Shown piece by piece: positions 7,118-16,083 of a stretch of DNA of 33,000 bases (position 1 is the first letter of the stretch; every line of letters starts with the position of its first letter). A model generated the notes under the pieces. It made no database searches. It saw only the letters and a program-made list of their open reading frames with translations, and was not told where the DNA came from. The stretch comes from Luteitalea sp. (lineage in GTDB: Bacteria; Acidobacteriota; Vicinamibacteria; Vicinamibacterales; Vicinamibacteraceae), in the NCBI GenBank assembly GCA_009377495.1, contig WHTZ01000071.1, positions 1-33,000 on the forward strand, given 5' to 3'. Both the position numbers and the translations under genes were made by a program.

Positions 7118-8902
7118 ATGCGAGAGCGTTGGAAGGGCAGGGCCGCGACCTCGGTCCTGCTCGCCGTGTTGGCCGTCGGCTGTGGAGGATCCGAATCGCC
7201 GGACGCGGCGTCCGAGACCGAATCCGCCGAGGCCACTCCCGCGGGTGAGTATCCGGCGCCGCGGTTTCCATCCTATCTCGAGCCGCCGTCGTCAATCGAG
7301 GACGTCATGCCGTACGTACGGCCGCTCGTGCGGGCGAGGCACGGCCTTCAGGGTGCCGGGCTCGGGATCATCGAGAAGGGGGAATCTGTCCTCTTCGTCG
7401 CCTCCAGCACCGCCGAGGACATGGTCGTGGACGCCGTCACGAAAGCGATGGAGGAACGCGGCGTCACGGTCGTCGTGAAGCGTGACTACGAGATGGTGGG
7501 GATCCCGCGCGACCAGGCGGTTGCGTACCAAGAGGCGCGGCGCACCTACACCTCCGAACAGGGGTACATGGAGGCGGCCAACTGGGTCGAGCGCAACTTT
7601 CCGGACCCCGCAGAAGCCAAGGCCTGGCTGAAAGAGCGGCGCCCGGATCTCTATGACGAGCTATTCCCTGCGAGCCGCGAGATGACGCCCGAGCAGCGCG
7701 TGATCTACGAGCAGATGCGAGGGGAGAACGTCGGGCGCGCCATTCGCGAGTATCTCGAGCAGCACCCAACGATCCGCGGCGTCTACTGGGGAAAGGGAGG
7801 CAGCACGAGCCTGCGACGATATCTGCGGCCCGCTGAAGCCAAGTTTCTCGGCCTATTTCTGATCGACAATCGTTGGGACGTCATGGGCAAGCTCGGCACG
7901 TATCCCGGCGACGTCTGGCAGCTCGCCGAAGCCCAGTCGATGGAACCGCTCGTCCACACCGACCGGATCGAGATCACCGACCCCGAGGGCACGAACCTGA
8001 CCGCGGACATCTCGCCCGAGATGGCGAACAACTGGGCCCGCGGCGTGTATCAGCGCGGCCACCTGTATATGTTCCCGAACCAGGCGACCGGTCGCTTCGG
8101 GTACTCCGCGATCGATTACCCGGCCTTCCAGAACGAATGGCTCCCGCGAGAGCCGATGGCGCTGGCAAACGGCACGATTGCCGGGACGACGAACCACACC
8201 GGGTACTATCCGAAGTGGGAAGTCGTGTTGAAGGACGGCTACGTTCGCGACGTCAAGGGCGGCGGGCTGTTTGGCGAAACGCTCAAGGAGTTCCTGCAGT
8301 ACCCGAACATCAACGACAAGGTGCTGCCGTTCCATAACGAGAACCATCCGGGCTACTGGTGGCTCTACGAGATCGCGCTGGGCACGCACCCGAAAGCGTT
8401 CCGCAATCCGGCCGGCCTCGAGAACGGCACCGCAACCCCTGAACGCAATCGTTCAGGCGTCTTTCACTGGGGTCTCGGCGTGACGCTGCATCACGACCCC
8501 GGCTCACGGGAGAAGTCCCAGAAGCTCCTCGACTTCACCGAGCAGTACAACCTTCCGCGCGACCACGGATTCCACACCCACACGTATTTCACGACGTACC
8601 GCGTGCGCCTGCGAAACGCCAACCAGTGGGTGACGATCACGGACAAGGGGCGCATGACGAGTCTCGACAACCCCGAGGTCCGCGCGTTGGCGTCGCGGTA
8701 CGGCGATCCGGACGAGCTGCTCCAGGAGGACTGGCGGCCCGGCATGCCCGGCGTGAACATGCCGGGAGACTACAGCAGCTACGCCGCCGATCCCTGGCGC
8801 TACATCTGGGGCGATATCGAGAAGGTCATGGCCGGTACGTACGAATCCTTCTATCCGGAGGCGCGGCCCCAGACGACAGACGCAGGCCGTGGGACCAGAT
8901 GA
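7118..8902 (+). CDS. Lipoprotein with M29/NicX-like core, paralogue of 3214-5040
   Basis: 594 residues from the ATG at 7118, chosen because GAGGGA lies 6 nt upstream and because a lipoprotein signal peptide follows directly (lipobox LAVGC, Cys22). An ATG at 7103 lacks a ribosome binding site. It aligns along its whole length with the lipoprotein at 3214: YPAPRFPSYLEPPSSIEDVMP, GVYWGKGGSTSLRRYL, YPGDVWQLAEAQSMEPL, VEITDPEG-type IEITDPEGTNL, RGHLYMFPNQATGRFGYS, YEIALGTHPKAFR, HWGLG, HTHTYFTTY and DKGRMTSLDNPEVRALASRYG. The conserved Glu/His/His set matches the positions expected for M29/NicX metal ligands. It lacks the 190s-210s insert of its paralogue. It is first in an operon with an ABC permease and ATPase. 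Two related proteins divergently placed around one control region suggest related substrates. Confidence 0.75.
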   Translation: MRERWKGRAATSVLLAVLAVGCGGSESPDAASETESAEATPAGEYPAPRFPSYLEPPSSIEDVMPYVRPLVRARHGLQGAGLGIIEKGESVLFVASSTAEDMVVDAVTKAMEERGVTVVVKRDYEMVGIPRDQAVAYQEARRTYTSEQGYMEAANWVERNFPDPAEAKAWLKERRPDLYDELFPASREMTPEQRVIYEQMRGENVGRAIREYLEQHPTIRGVYWGKGGSTSLRRYLRPAEAKFLGLFLIDNRWDVMGKLGTYPGDVWQLAEAQSMEPLVHTDRIEITDPEGTNLTADISPEMANNWARGVYQRGHLYMFPNQATGRFGYSAIDYPAFQNEWLPREPMALANGTIAGTTNHTGYYPKWEVVLKDGYVRDVKGGGLFGETLKEFLQYPNINDKVLPFHNENHPGYWWLYEIALGTHPKAFRNPAGLENGTATPERNRSGVFHWGLGVTLHHDPGSREKSQKLLDFTEQYNLPRDHGFHTHTYFTTYRVRLRNANQWVTITDKGRMTSLDNPEVRALASRYGDPDELLQEDWRPGMPGVNMPGDYSSYAADPWRYIWGDIEKVMAGTYESFYPEARPQTTDAGRGTR

Positions 8903-8936
8903 CCTCGAAGCCAGACGTGACGAGCGAGCAGCGATC

Positions 8937-11900
8937 ATGTCCATAAGCCGGCGCCTTCTGCGCATCCTCGGGCCGCGTGCGTTCATCACGTTCGGCCTCG
9001 TCACGTTTCTGGTCAGTGCGCTGCTGGCGACGGTCAACCTCACGTCGCGCTATGCCCTGAAGGTGTACGTCGAGGATCAGCTGTCGCGCATTCCCTGGGA
9101 CCTCGCGATTTACCAACAAGGCGGCATCAACGGCCGGGACGAGGTGCCGGCCGCCGTCGCACGCGTTCACGGGATCACGAGGGTAGAGAGCCTCGTGTTC
9201 CTCCGCGCCCGATTTCCCGAGGGTGGCGAGGTGCAGACCGAGGTGGACGGCAAGCCGCTGACGGCGCCGTGGATGTCGCTGCTGGCGGCCAGCGACACGT
9301 CCATCCTTCCACCGCAGCTCTCGTTTGCGCTGGAGCGCGGCGCTGGTGGGGAGCAACAGAAGGGGGCCGTGCTCGCGCTCGTCGGCCCGGAGCGCGCGAT
9401 GGGCGGCGCCTTCCTGGCACTGCAGGGCTCGCAGGAATTCTCGGTGCGCGTCCAATCGGAAGGGCAGTCGCGTCTGCTGTTTCGCACGCCGCTGCGCGGC
9501 GTCATTCGCCTCGATCGTGATGAGCTCAATCGCTGGCTCATGGACCAGACCGGCTCGGTGAGCTACGTGCCTTACATCGGCATCATCCTGCTGATGCCGC
9601 ACGAGCCCGACATCATCGAGCGCTTTGACGCGGTGGCGACCGGGATCATTCCGCTCGAAGTCATGGGTGGGGGCGCCGTCGACCGCGGGCACCTGCAGCT
9701 CGCCGAGTACGAGCCGGAGATGGTCTACGTCGGACGACTCCGCCGCGAGGAGCTCATCTCGGGTTGGGACATCGGTGGCTCGCTCGAGCGCGTCGCCGCG
9801 CTGAACCACGCGGTCGGCGACGCCGCGCTCGGGATCACCGAACAGGCCGCCTTCAACGACGCGACACCGCGCATCGTGCTTGTACACGACCCGGGCGAGC
9901 CCACCGGCAAGGAAAAGGCGCCAGGCTCGTTCGGGCAGTTCGTCGTCGACAGCACCACGCAAGTGCTCCTCGGCCGGATGGAGCATATCGCGCGACTCGT
10001 CGGCATCCTGTCGCTCCTCGTGGCGCTCCCGCTACTGTGGATGGCGTGGGTCCTGGGCGCCAACCTCGCGGGTCTGCTGATGCTCAACGAGCGGCGGCGG
10101 CTCGGGCTGATGCGGCTCCGCGGCATCTCGGGCCGCGCCATGGGTCGCGCGCTGCTGATTGCCATCGTCAGTGGGGGAGCGCTTGGTGGCGCGCTCGGCC
10201 TCGCGATCGGATCCGCGCTGCCACTCTACATCTACGAAGGCGGCCGTCTCCCGCTGGACGTGCTGACCCAGCCCTCGCAGCTGCTGCTCTTCGGCGGGTT
10301 TCTCGCCATTTCGATCCTCCTCGCGCTTGTCGTCAGCCGCCGGCTGGTCGCCTATGCGATGAACATCTCGCCGCTCGAAGCGTCGGTTCGCGTCTCGACC
10401 TCTGAGGCCAGCCAGGCGTCGCTCTCGTTCGGCGTGTTGCAAGCCGTCTCGCTCGTCCTCGGCTGCTATGTGTTGTTCGGCTGGACGTTCGATTTCACGC
10501 TATCCGGCTTCACCGACAGCGCGGTTGTCCGCGTGATCGATCGCGGCCTGGACTTCCTGGGGCTGCCGCTCTTCCTCTACGGTGTGGCGACGCTGATCGC
10601 GTCCAAGCGCGCGCGGATTCAGCGGGCGATGACGCCGATCGTCGTCCCGATCGGCGGCCGCCTCGGCCGGTTCGCCATCCGGCATATTTCGGTGAAGCCG
10701 CACCGCGCGATGGCGTTCCTCCTGATCGTGGCGCTGATGACTGGCGTGAGCCTGTATCCGACGATCACGAGCCCGTCGTTCGCCGACAAGGCGGTGCGCG
10801 GCGCGCGCGTGCAGCTCGGGACCGACTGGCAACTGCTGTACAACGCTCCAGACCTGGCCGACGTCAACCGCCTCAGGGGAGACGCGGCCTCGCAGCTCCG
10901 CGCGCTGCAGCCGGAAGTCGATCGACTCACGGCTGCGCTCAACAACGTCGAGGGCGTACGGTCCGTGACGTACCTCGTCGAGACACTGCTTCCAAGCTTC
11001 TATCTACCCGGGCATGGTCTGAAAGGCGTGCCACTGTATCTGCTGGGAAGCAACGACGCGTATGTGCAGAGCGTCTACCACGAGCCGCAGGTCGGCGTCG
11101 ACGCCGATTTCGCGCACATCATGGGCCGCGTGAGCCAGGGAGCGACGGCGAGCTCACCGCCAGTCTCGGACTTCTGGCGGCTCTCGGCGGGTACGGACGT
11201 GCTGCTCGGCATGGACAGCGAGCGCCGCGCGCTCTCGGTACCGGCCGCCGGCACGGTGGCGTTCCTTCCGGGAATTCCGCCGCGCTCGGTGACCGACCGC
11301 CAGGGGTACGTGCAGGCGCGCGTCGATTACCTGAACCATCTGTTCAGCAGTAATGCGTACCTGGTTGGCGGCGCGGCGAACCCGGAGATCGGCAGGCTGG
11401 AGCTGCTGATTCCACGGATCATCATGCTCGTCTCCACGGACGGGCAACAGGACGCCGACGCCTTCGGGGAGGCGCTCGCCCGGGCGTCGCCCTATCCGCC
11501 GCTCGAGATCCACAATCTCGAGGATGAAGTCGGCAAGGTTGGCACCGACATGTTCATCGCGCTCGCGCTCGCCAACATGCGGATCTACCTGGTTGGAGGC
11601 CTCCTGCTGGCGCTGATCGCCATCTTGGCCATCGCCATGGCCAACCACGCGGAGGATCGGCGCACGCTCGCCCTGCTCCGGATTCGGGGAGCCTCGCCCC
11701 GGCATCTGTGGCGGTTCGTGGTCGCGACGCTGCTGTCGCCGGCGCTCCTGGGACTGATCATCGGGGCCCTGGCGGCTGTGCTCGCCGGCTTCGGTCTGGC
11801 CAACTACGTTTGGAAGCTTCGGGAGATCAGAACCGTCGTGCAGCTGCTGCCCACGCACCTTGTCGCATCACCGCTGACGGGCAGTGTCCTGCTGCTGCTC

Positions 11901-11984
11901 ATCGTCCTGCTGATCGGCGTCGCGTCCGCCTTCAGCTGGTATGTGTATCGACGCACCGCGCACGAGATCGTCCGAAGGGCCTGA
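8937..11984 (+). CDS. FtsX-family ABC transporter permease
   Basis: About 1015 residues from ATG 8937, preferred over an upstream GTG (8889) that would overlap the previous gene, because the basic MSISRRLL start and first membrane helix follow. Layout: one helix (about 13-40), a large extracytoplasmic domain (40-350), helices in about 355-470 and 505-612, a second extracytoplasmic domain, then three C-terminal helices (about 882-1006). The two core blocks each carry the FtsX-like cytosolic motif, RRRLGLMRLRGIS and DRRTLALLRIRGAS. This is the duplicated architecture of MacB/LolCE-like mechanotransmission systems, which extract or move envelope substrates rather than import nutrients. It starts 34 bp after the lipoprotein stop, and the ATPase follows 28 bp later, so the three form one operon. 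Substrate unknown; handling of the neighbouring lipoprotein or its product is a guess. Confidence 0.85.
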   Translation: MSISRRLLRILGPRAFITFGLVTFLVSALLATVNLTSRYALKVYVEDQLSRIPWDLAIYQQGGINGRDEVPAAVARVHGITRVESLVFLRARFPEGGEVQTEVDGKPLTAPWMSLLAASDTSILPPQLSFALERGAGGEQQKGAVLALVGPERAMGGAFLALQGSQEFSVRVQSEGQSRLLFRTPLRGVIRLDRDELNRWLMDQTGSVSYVPYIGIILLMPHEPDIIERFDAVATGIIPLEVMGGGAVDRGHLQLAEYEPEMVYVGRLRREELISGWDIGGSLERVAALNHAVGDAALGITEQAAFNDATPRIVLVHDPGEPTGKEKAPGSFGQFVVDSTTQVLLGRMEHIARLVGILSLLVALPLLWMAWVLGANLAGLLMLNERRRLGLMRLRGISGRAMGRALLIAIVSGGALGGALGLAIGSALPLYIYEGGRLPLDVLTQPSQLLLFGGFLAISILLALVVSRRLVAYAMNISPLEASVRVSTSEASQASLSFGVLQAVSLVLGCYVLFGWTFDFTLSGFTDSAVVRVIDRGLDFLGLPLFLYGVATLIASKRARIQRAMTPIVVPIGGRLGRFAIRHISVKPHRAMAFLLIVALMTGVSLYPTITSPSFADKAVRGARVQLGTDWQLLYNAPDLADVNRLRGDAASQLRALQPEVDRLTAALNNVEGVRSVTYLVETLLPSFYLPGHGLKGVPLYLLGSNDAYVQSVYHEPQVGVDADFAHIMGRVSQGATASSPPVSDFWRLSAGTDVLLGMDSERRALSVPAAGTVAFLPGIPPRSVTDRQGYVQARVDYLNHLFSSNAYLVGGAANPEIGRLELLIPRIIMLVSTDGQQDADAFGEALARASPYPPLEIHNLEDEVGKVGTDMFIALALANMRIYLVGGLLLALIAILAIAMANHAEDRRTLALLRIRGASPRHLWRFVVATLLSPALLGLIIGALAAVLAGFGLANYVWKLREIRTVVQLLPTHLVASPLTGSVLLLLIVLLIGVASAFSWYVYRRTAHEIVRRA

Positions 11985-12012
11985 TCGCGCCATCTTGGGG
12001 AGACATGGACTC

Positions 12013-12726
12013 ATGACCACGGTTCCCGCGTCCTTCTTCAAGCACCGAGGCGTCCGCGTCGAGGTAAAAGATCTCAGCAAGCGGTATCGCATCGGTCCCG
12101 AGGAGGTGCACGCCCTACGCGACACCGACTGGGCCATCGAGACCGGCACGGCCGCCGCCATCATGGGGCCGAGCGGGTGCGGCAAGACGACGCTCTTGAA
12201 CCTGCTCGGCGGCGTCGACCGGCCCTCGAGCGGGCAGATCAAGATCGACAACGACGATCTGACGTCGATGAGCGAGCGGATGCTCGAAAAGCATCGGCTG
12301 GTGAACGTCGGTTTCGTCTTCCAGTTCTTCAACCTCATCCCGAGCATCACGGCGATCGAGAACCTCGAGCTACCGATGGTCATGGCGGGGGTATCCGACA
12401 CGGAGTGCCGGGAGCGTGCGCAGACGCTCCTCAGCCTCGTCGGCCTCGCTGCCAAGGGAGAGAAGCGTCCGGAGGAACTGTCAGGCGGCGAGCAGCAGCG
12501 CGTCGCCGTTGCGCTGGCCCTCGCGAACGATCCGGCACTGATCCTGGCGGACGAGCCGACCGGCAACCTCGATAGCACCAACGCGGCTGCGATTTCGACA
12601 TTGCTTCGCGGTCTCGCGGAGGATTACGGCAAGACCGTGATTCTCGTGAGCCACGATCCCAAGACGGTCGAACACTTCCCGAAAGTCTATTCGATGCGCG
12701 ACGGGCAGTTCGTCGCCGCGGCGTAG
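12013..12726 (+). CDS. ABC transporter ATP-binding protein, LolD/MacB type
   Basis: 237 residues from ATG 12013, with a GGGGAG upstream; earlier ATGs in the same frame lie inside the permease gene. It has every element of an ABC ATPase: Walker A GPSGCGKTT (52-60), Q-loop FQFFNLIPS (103-111), signature LSGGEQQRVAVALAL (156-170), Walker B LILADEPTGNLDS (176-188) and switch His214 (LVSHD). The LADEPTGNLDS sequence is typical of the LolD/MacB/FtsE group that partners FtsX-type permeases, fitting the gene just upstream. It energises the permease at the cytoplasmic face of the inner membrane. A repeat-containing gap of about 250 bp follows. Confidence 0.95.
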   Translation: MTTVPASFFKHRGVRVEVKDLSKRYRIGPEEVHALRDTDWAIETGTAAAIMGPSGCGKTTLLNLLGGVDRPSSGQIKIDNDDLTSMSERMLEKHRLVNVGFVFQFFNLIPSITAIENLELPMVMAGVSDTECRERAQTLLSLVGLAAKGEKRPEELSGGEQQRVAVALALANDPALILADEPTGNLDSTNAAAISTLLRGLAEDYGKTVILVSHDPKTVEHFPKVYSMRDGQFVAAA

Positions 12727-12828
12727 CGCCGTGGCAGCGTACGGAGCGTGGCCCGTGGAACCCACGCGCTTGCACCGCTCGCATGGCGAGTCGTCATGCG
12801 GTCGGTGGGTCTAGAGCCCTACCCACTC

Positions 12829-12903
12829 GGGGCCTAAAGGCCCCGCGCTACGTACGATGAATTTCGTTGCGGGTTTGTAGCGCGCGGCCTTTTAGGCCGC
12901 GCG
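12829..12903. repeat. REP-like pair of inverted hairpins
   Basis: Two GC-rich hairpins face each other: GGGGCCTAAAGGCCCC (12829-12844), and a 10-bp stem CGCGCGGCCT/AGGCCGCGCG around TTT (12881-12903). Each is bordered by a GCGCTAC-type sequence in opposite orientation (CGCGCTACG at 12844-12852, GTAGCGCGCG at 12877-12886). This is how REP doublets look. It lies after the ATPase gene and before the next promoter and may also end transcription. The remainder of 12727-12919 shows nothing recognisable. Confidence 0.5.
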
Positions 12904-12919
12904 GGCAGATGAATCAGCG

Positions 12920-12958
12920 TTGACAGAACGGGCTCGATGGAGTAAAGGTAAGACCTTT
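12920..12958 (+). promoter_or_regulatory. Promoter with overlapping GGTNNNACC operator
   Basis: TTGACA (12920-12925) and TAAAGG (12943-12948) are 17 bp apart. The palindrome AAAGGTAAGACCTTT (12944-12958; 6-3-6 perfect arms) covers the -10 box and the probable start of transcription, so binding should block RNA polymerase. It sits 15 bp before the receptor ATG at 12974 and its ribosome binding site. Confidence 0.55.
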
Positions 12959-12973
12959 CAGGAGTCCAGGACG

Positions 12974-15900
12974 ATGAGACGAGCTTGCTTCGGGGTGCTG
13001 TTCTGCCTCGGGTCGATGCTGGCCGCGGTTGCAACCGCGCAGACGACCGGAGGAACGATTTCAGGAACGGTCGTCGATGAGACCGCTGCGGCCCTCCCCG
13101 GCGTGACGGTGACGATTCGACAGGTCGAAACCGGCACCGAACGCGTTCTCGTGACCGACGTCGAAGGCCGTTACCAGGCGGAGTCGCTGCAGCCCGGCAC
13201 CTACACGATCACCGCGGAGCTTGCCGGGTTCAAGACGAACGTACGTGAAGGTGTGACCCTCAGCCTCGGCCAGCGCGCCGTCGTCAATTCTTCGCTCACG
13301 GTTGGCCAGGTCGAGGAACGGATTAACGTCACCGGGATGGTGCCGCTGGTGAATACAACGCAGGGAGGCGTCACCGGGCTCGTCGAGCAGCAGCAGATTC
13401 GCGATCTGCCGCTCAACGGGCGCGACTTCTCGCAGCTCACACTGCTGCAGCCCGGGGTGCTCTCGACGCCGACGACCGCGAGGGCCGTCGATCGGGGTAT
13501 GGGCACGCAGGTCGCGGTCGCGGGCGCCCGGCCGAACCAGATCAGCTTCCTGCTCGACGGCACGGACGTGAACTCGCAGGGTAACCAATCGCCGGGCAGC
13601 GCCGCGGGCGGTATGCTGGGCGTTGAGTCCGTCCGCGAGTTCCAAGTCCTGATCAACAGCTACGGCGCCGAGCACGGCCGCAGCGCCGGCGGCATCGTGA
13701 GCGCCGTCACCCGCTCCGGGACGAACGCGCTCCACGGCGCGGCCTTCGAGTTCCATCGCAACGATTCGCTCGACGCCAAGACCTATTTCGACCCGCCCGA
13801 CGAGCCGAAGCCGCCGTTCACGCGGAATCAGTTCGGTGGATATCTCGGCGGACCGATCAAGCGAGACCGGACGTTCTTCTTCGGCAGCTACGAGGGGTTA
13901 CGCCAGGGTCTGACCCAGACGCAGATCGTCAGGGTGCCGAGCCGCGCGACACGGGCGCGCGCCGACATCAGCCCGCTGATCCAGCCGTACCTCGACTTCT
14001 ATCCGCTGCCGAACGGCGAGGAAGCCGGCGAGACGGGTTTGTTCACTCACACGCTCGACGAAGAGATCAGGGAAACGTACGTCGTCGCCAAGGTCGATCA
14101 CTCGTTCTCGGATAGCGATTCGATGTCGTTCCGGTACGTCTATGACGACGCAACCCAGACGACACCTGGCGGCCTCGGGTTGTGGGCGAATCAGCTGCAC
14201 ACCAATAGTCAGTTCGTTACCGGGGAGTATCAGCGCATCTTTTCGTCGAGGCTACTCAACGAGCTCCGCGTGGCGTTCAACCGCCCGTTCGAGGAGACGA
14301 TCAGCCTGATGCACATCCAGGACGATCCCTCGCTGTACTTCATCCCGGGCACGCGGATCGGCGCCATCTCGGTGTCGGGCATCACAGCGCTGGGGCCAGA
14401 CAGTGAGACGCCGAGCTTCTTCGACTACCGGAGCTGGCAGGTGATCGACACGCTCACCTACACGAGGGGGGCGCACACCTTCAAGGCGGGCGTAAACTGG
14501 ACGACGTGGCTCAACGACCAGGATGCGTCGTTCCAGTACGGTGGCAGTTACGACTTCGATTCGCTCGAAGACTTCCTCCAGAACCAGCCGGGCACCTTCG
14601 AAGGGGCGACCCCCGGGAGCACGACCGACCGCCGGTGGCGGCAGAGCCTCATCGGTCTCTTCGTGCAGGACGACTTCGCTGCTACGGGGCGCTTGACGCT
14701 GAACCTCGGGGTCCGGTACGAGTTCATCACCGAACCGACGGAGGCCCAGGACCGCGTGGCGCACATGACGACCCCCCTGGATCCGACGACGACGCTGGGC
14801 TATCCGCTGTTCAATAACCCGTCGCTGAAAAACGTCGCGCCGCGCGTCGGTTTCGCGTGGGATGTTTTCGGGGACGGCCGAACGTCGGTGCGCGGTGGCG
14901 GGGGCTACTTTTACGAGCCGATTCTCGGCAATTACTACCGCACGTACGGCAACCGGACGCCGCCGTACATGGAGCAGGCCAACATCGCGAACCCGCCGGG
15001 CCCCGATCCGCTCGGCGGCGACTTCGTTGTCCGGAACCGGCTCGATCTGTTCCAATTCGATCCGAAGAATCCGCTTCGCTTGCAGTACAACGTGACGCTG
15101 CAGCGTGAAGTGTTCCCTCAGATGGTGGTGACGGTGGGATACATCGGTTCGCGTGGCTACCATCAGATCCGCAACGTCGAGGCGAATCATTCAATTCCGG
15201 AGATCCTACCGGACGGCCGCTACTTCTTCCCGCTCGTGAACGGAGAAGACCCTCCGCGGCGGAACCCGAGCTTCGAGAGCATCCGGATCCGGGTGACCGA
15301 TGGGAATTCCTGGTACAACGGCCTGACTGCCGGCGTGAGCAAGCGTTTCAGCAATGGTCTCCAGTTTCAGGGCGCCTACACGTTCGGGAAGTCGACCGAC
15401 GAGGGTTCGCAGGCAATCGGGAGCTCCGATTTTTCGAACAGCTTCCAGCCGCGGTATGCCTATGACCGCTCCGACAACTACGGCCGGTCGGATTTCGACA
15501 TCCGGCACAACTTCGTCTTCAACTACAGCTACGATTTGCCGACGGCCGATGGTCTGGGCGGGCTGGCCGCCGCGCTGGTCAATGGCTGGCAGGTGTCGGG
15601 CATCTTCTCCGCGCGGTCTGGTGTGCCGTTCACGCCGGAGCTCGCATTCGACCGCGCCCGCGCGCGTCCTCGTTCGGGCGGCGCGGGCCAGCGCCCGAGC
15701 TGGGTACCCGGATCTGACCAGGACAGCGTCATTCAGGGTGGCACGACGCAGTACTTCAATCCCGACGCGTTCATCCTCCCGGAGGCCGGCTTCTTTGGCG
15801 ACGTGGAGCGCAACGTTCTCGAAGGCGCGGGCTTCGCGACGTGGGACGTGTCGATGATCAAGAATCTCACTCTTGGCGCCAAGTACCGTGCGCAGCTCCG

Positions 15901-16054
15901 CGTCGAGGTGTTCAACGTGCTGAACCGCGCAAATTTCGGGCTCCCGGACAGCACCGTGTTCAACTCGCAGGGTCGGGTCGAGAGCGCCGGGGAGATCACG
16001 AGCATCGTTGGCACGGCTAGGCAGATGCAAATCGGCATCAAGTTCGAATTCTAG
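12974..16054 (+). CDS. Oar-like TonB-dependent receptor
   Basis: 1026 residues from ATG 12974, which has AGGAG 9 nt upstream and opens a signal peptide (MRRACFGVLFCLGSMLAAVA, then TAQ). A carboxypeptidase-regulatory-like domain spans about 26-90 (GTISGTVVDETAAALPGVTV, GRYQAESLQPGTYT), followed by the plug (DLPLNGRDFSQLTLLQPGV, FLLDGTDVN, VREFQVLINSYGAEHGRSAG, VTRSGTNALHGAAFEF) and a long beta-barrel ending in GIKFEF with a terminal aromatic residue. Such outer-membrane proteins take up bulky or scarce ligands with TonB energy. The ligand cannot be told from sequence. The beta-propeller gene follows 29 bp later with its own ribosome binding site, so they are co-transcribed. An operator palindrome overlaps the promoter. 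Confidence 0.93.
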   Translation: MRRACFGVLFCLGSMLAAVATAQTTGGTISGTVVDETAAALPGVTVTIRQVETGTERVLVTDVEGRYQAESLQPGTYTITAELAGFKTNVREGVTLSLGQRAVVNSSLTVGQVEERINVTGMVPLVNTTQGGVTGLVEQQQIRDLPLNGRDFSQLTLLQPGVLSTPTTARAVDRGMGTQVAVAGARPNQISFLLDGTDVNSQGNQSPGSAAGGMLGVESVREFQVLINSYGAEHGRSAGGIVSAVTRSGTNALHGAAFEFHRNDSLDAKTYFDPPDEPKPPFTRNQFGGYLGGPIKRDRTFFFGSYEGLRQGLTQTQIVRVPSRATRARADISPLIQPYLDFYPLPNGEEAGETGLFTHTLDEEIRETYVVAKVDHSFSDSDSMSFRYVYDDATQTTPGGLGLWANQLHTNSQFVTGEYQRIFSSRLLNELRVAFNRPFEETISLMHIQDDPSLYFIPGTRIGAISVSGITALGPDSETPSFFDYRSWQVIDTLTYTRGAHTFKAGVNWTTWLNDQDASFQYGGSYDFDSLEDFLQNQPGTFEGATPGSTTDRRWRQSLIGLFVQDDFAATGRLTLNLGVRYEFITEPTEAQDRVAHMTTPLDPTTTLGYPLFNNPSLKNVAPRVGFAWDVFGDGRTSVRGGGGYFYEPILGNYYRTYGNRTPPYMEQANIANPPGPDPLGGDFVVRNRLDLFQFDPKNPLRLQYNVTLQREVFPQMVVTVGYIGSRGYHQIRNVEANHSIPEILPDGRYFFPLVNGEDPPRRNPSFESIRIRVTDGNSWYNGLTAGVSKRFSNGLQFQGAYTFGKSTDEGSQAIGSSDFSNSFQPRYAYDRSDNYGRSDFDIRHNFVFNYSYDLPTADGLGGLAAALVNGWQVSGIFSARSGVPFTPELAFDRARARPRSGGAGQRPSWVPGSDQDSVIQGGTTQYFNPDAFILPEAGFFGDVERNVLEGAGFATWDVSMIKNLTLGAKYRAQLRVEVFNVLNRANFGLPDSTVFNSQGRVESAGEITSIVGTARQMQIGIKFEF

Positions 16055-16083
16055 CTGGCGTCACACGGCAGGAGAAGAGAGGC

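Noticed and set aside
8826..9986. 386-codon minus-strand open frame over the ABC permease start
   Set aside because: Antisense to a well-supported FtsX-type permease; low-complexity charged composition and no ribosome binding site.
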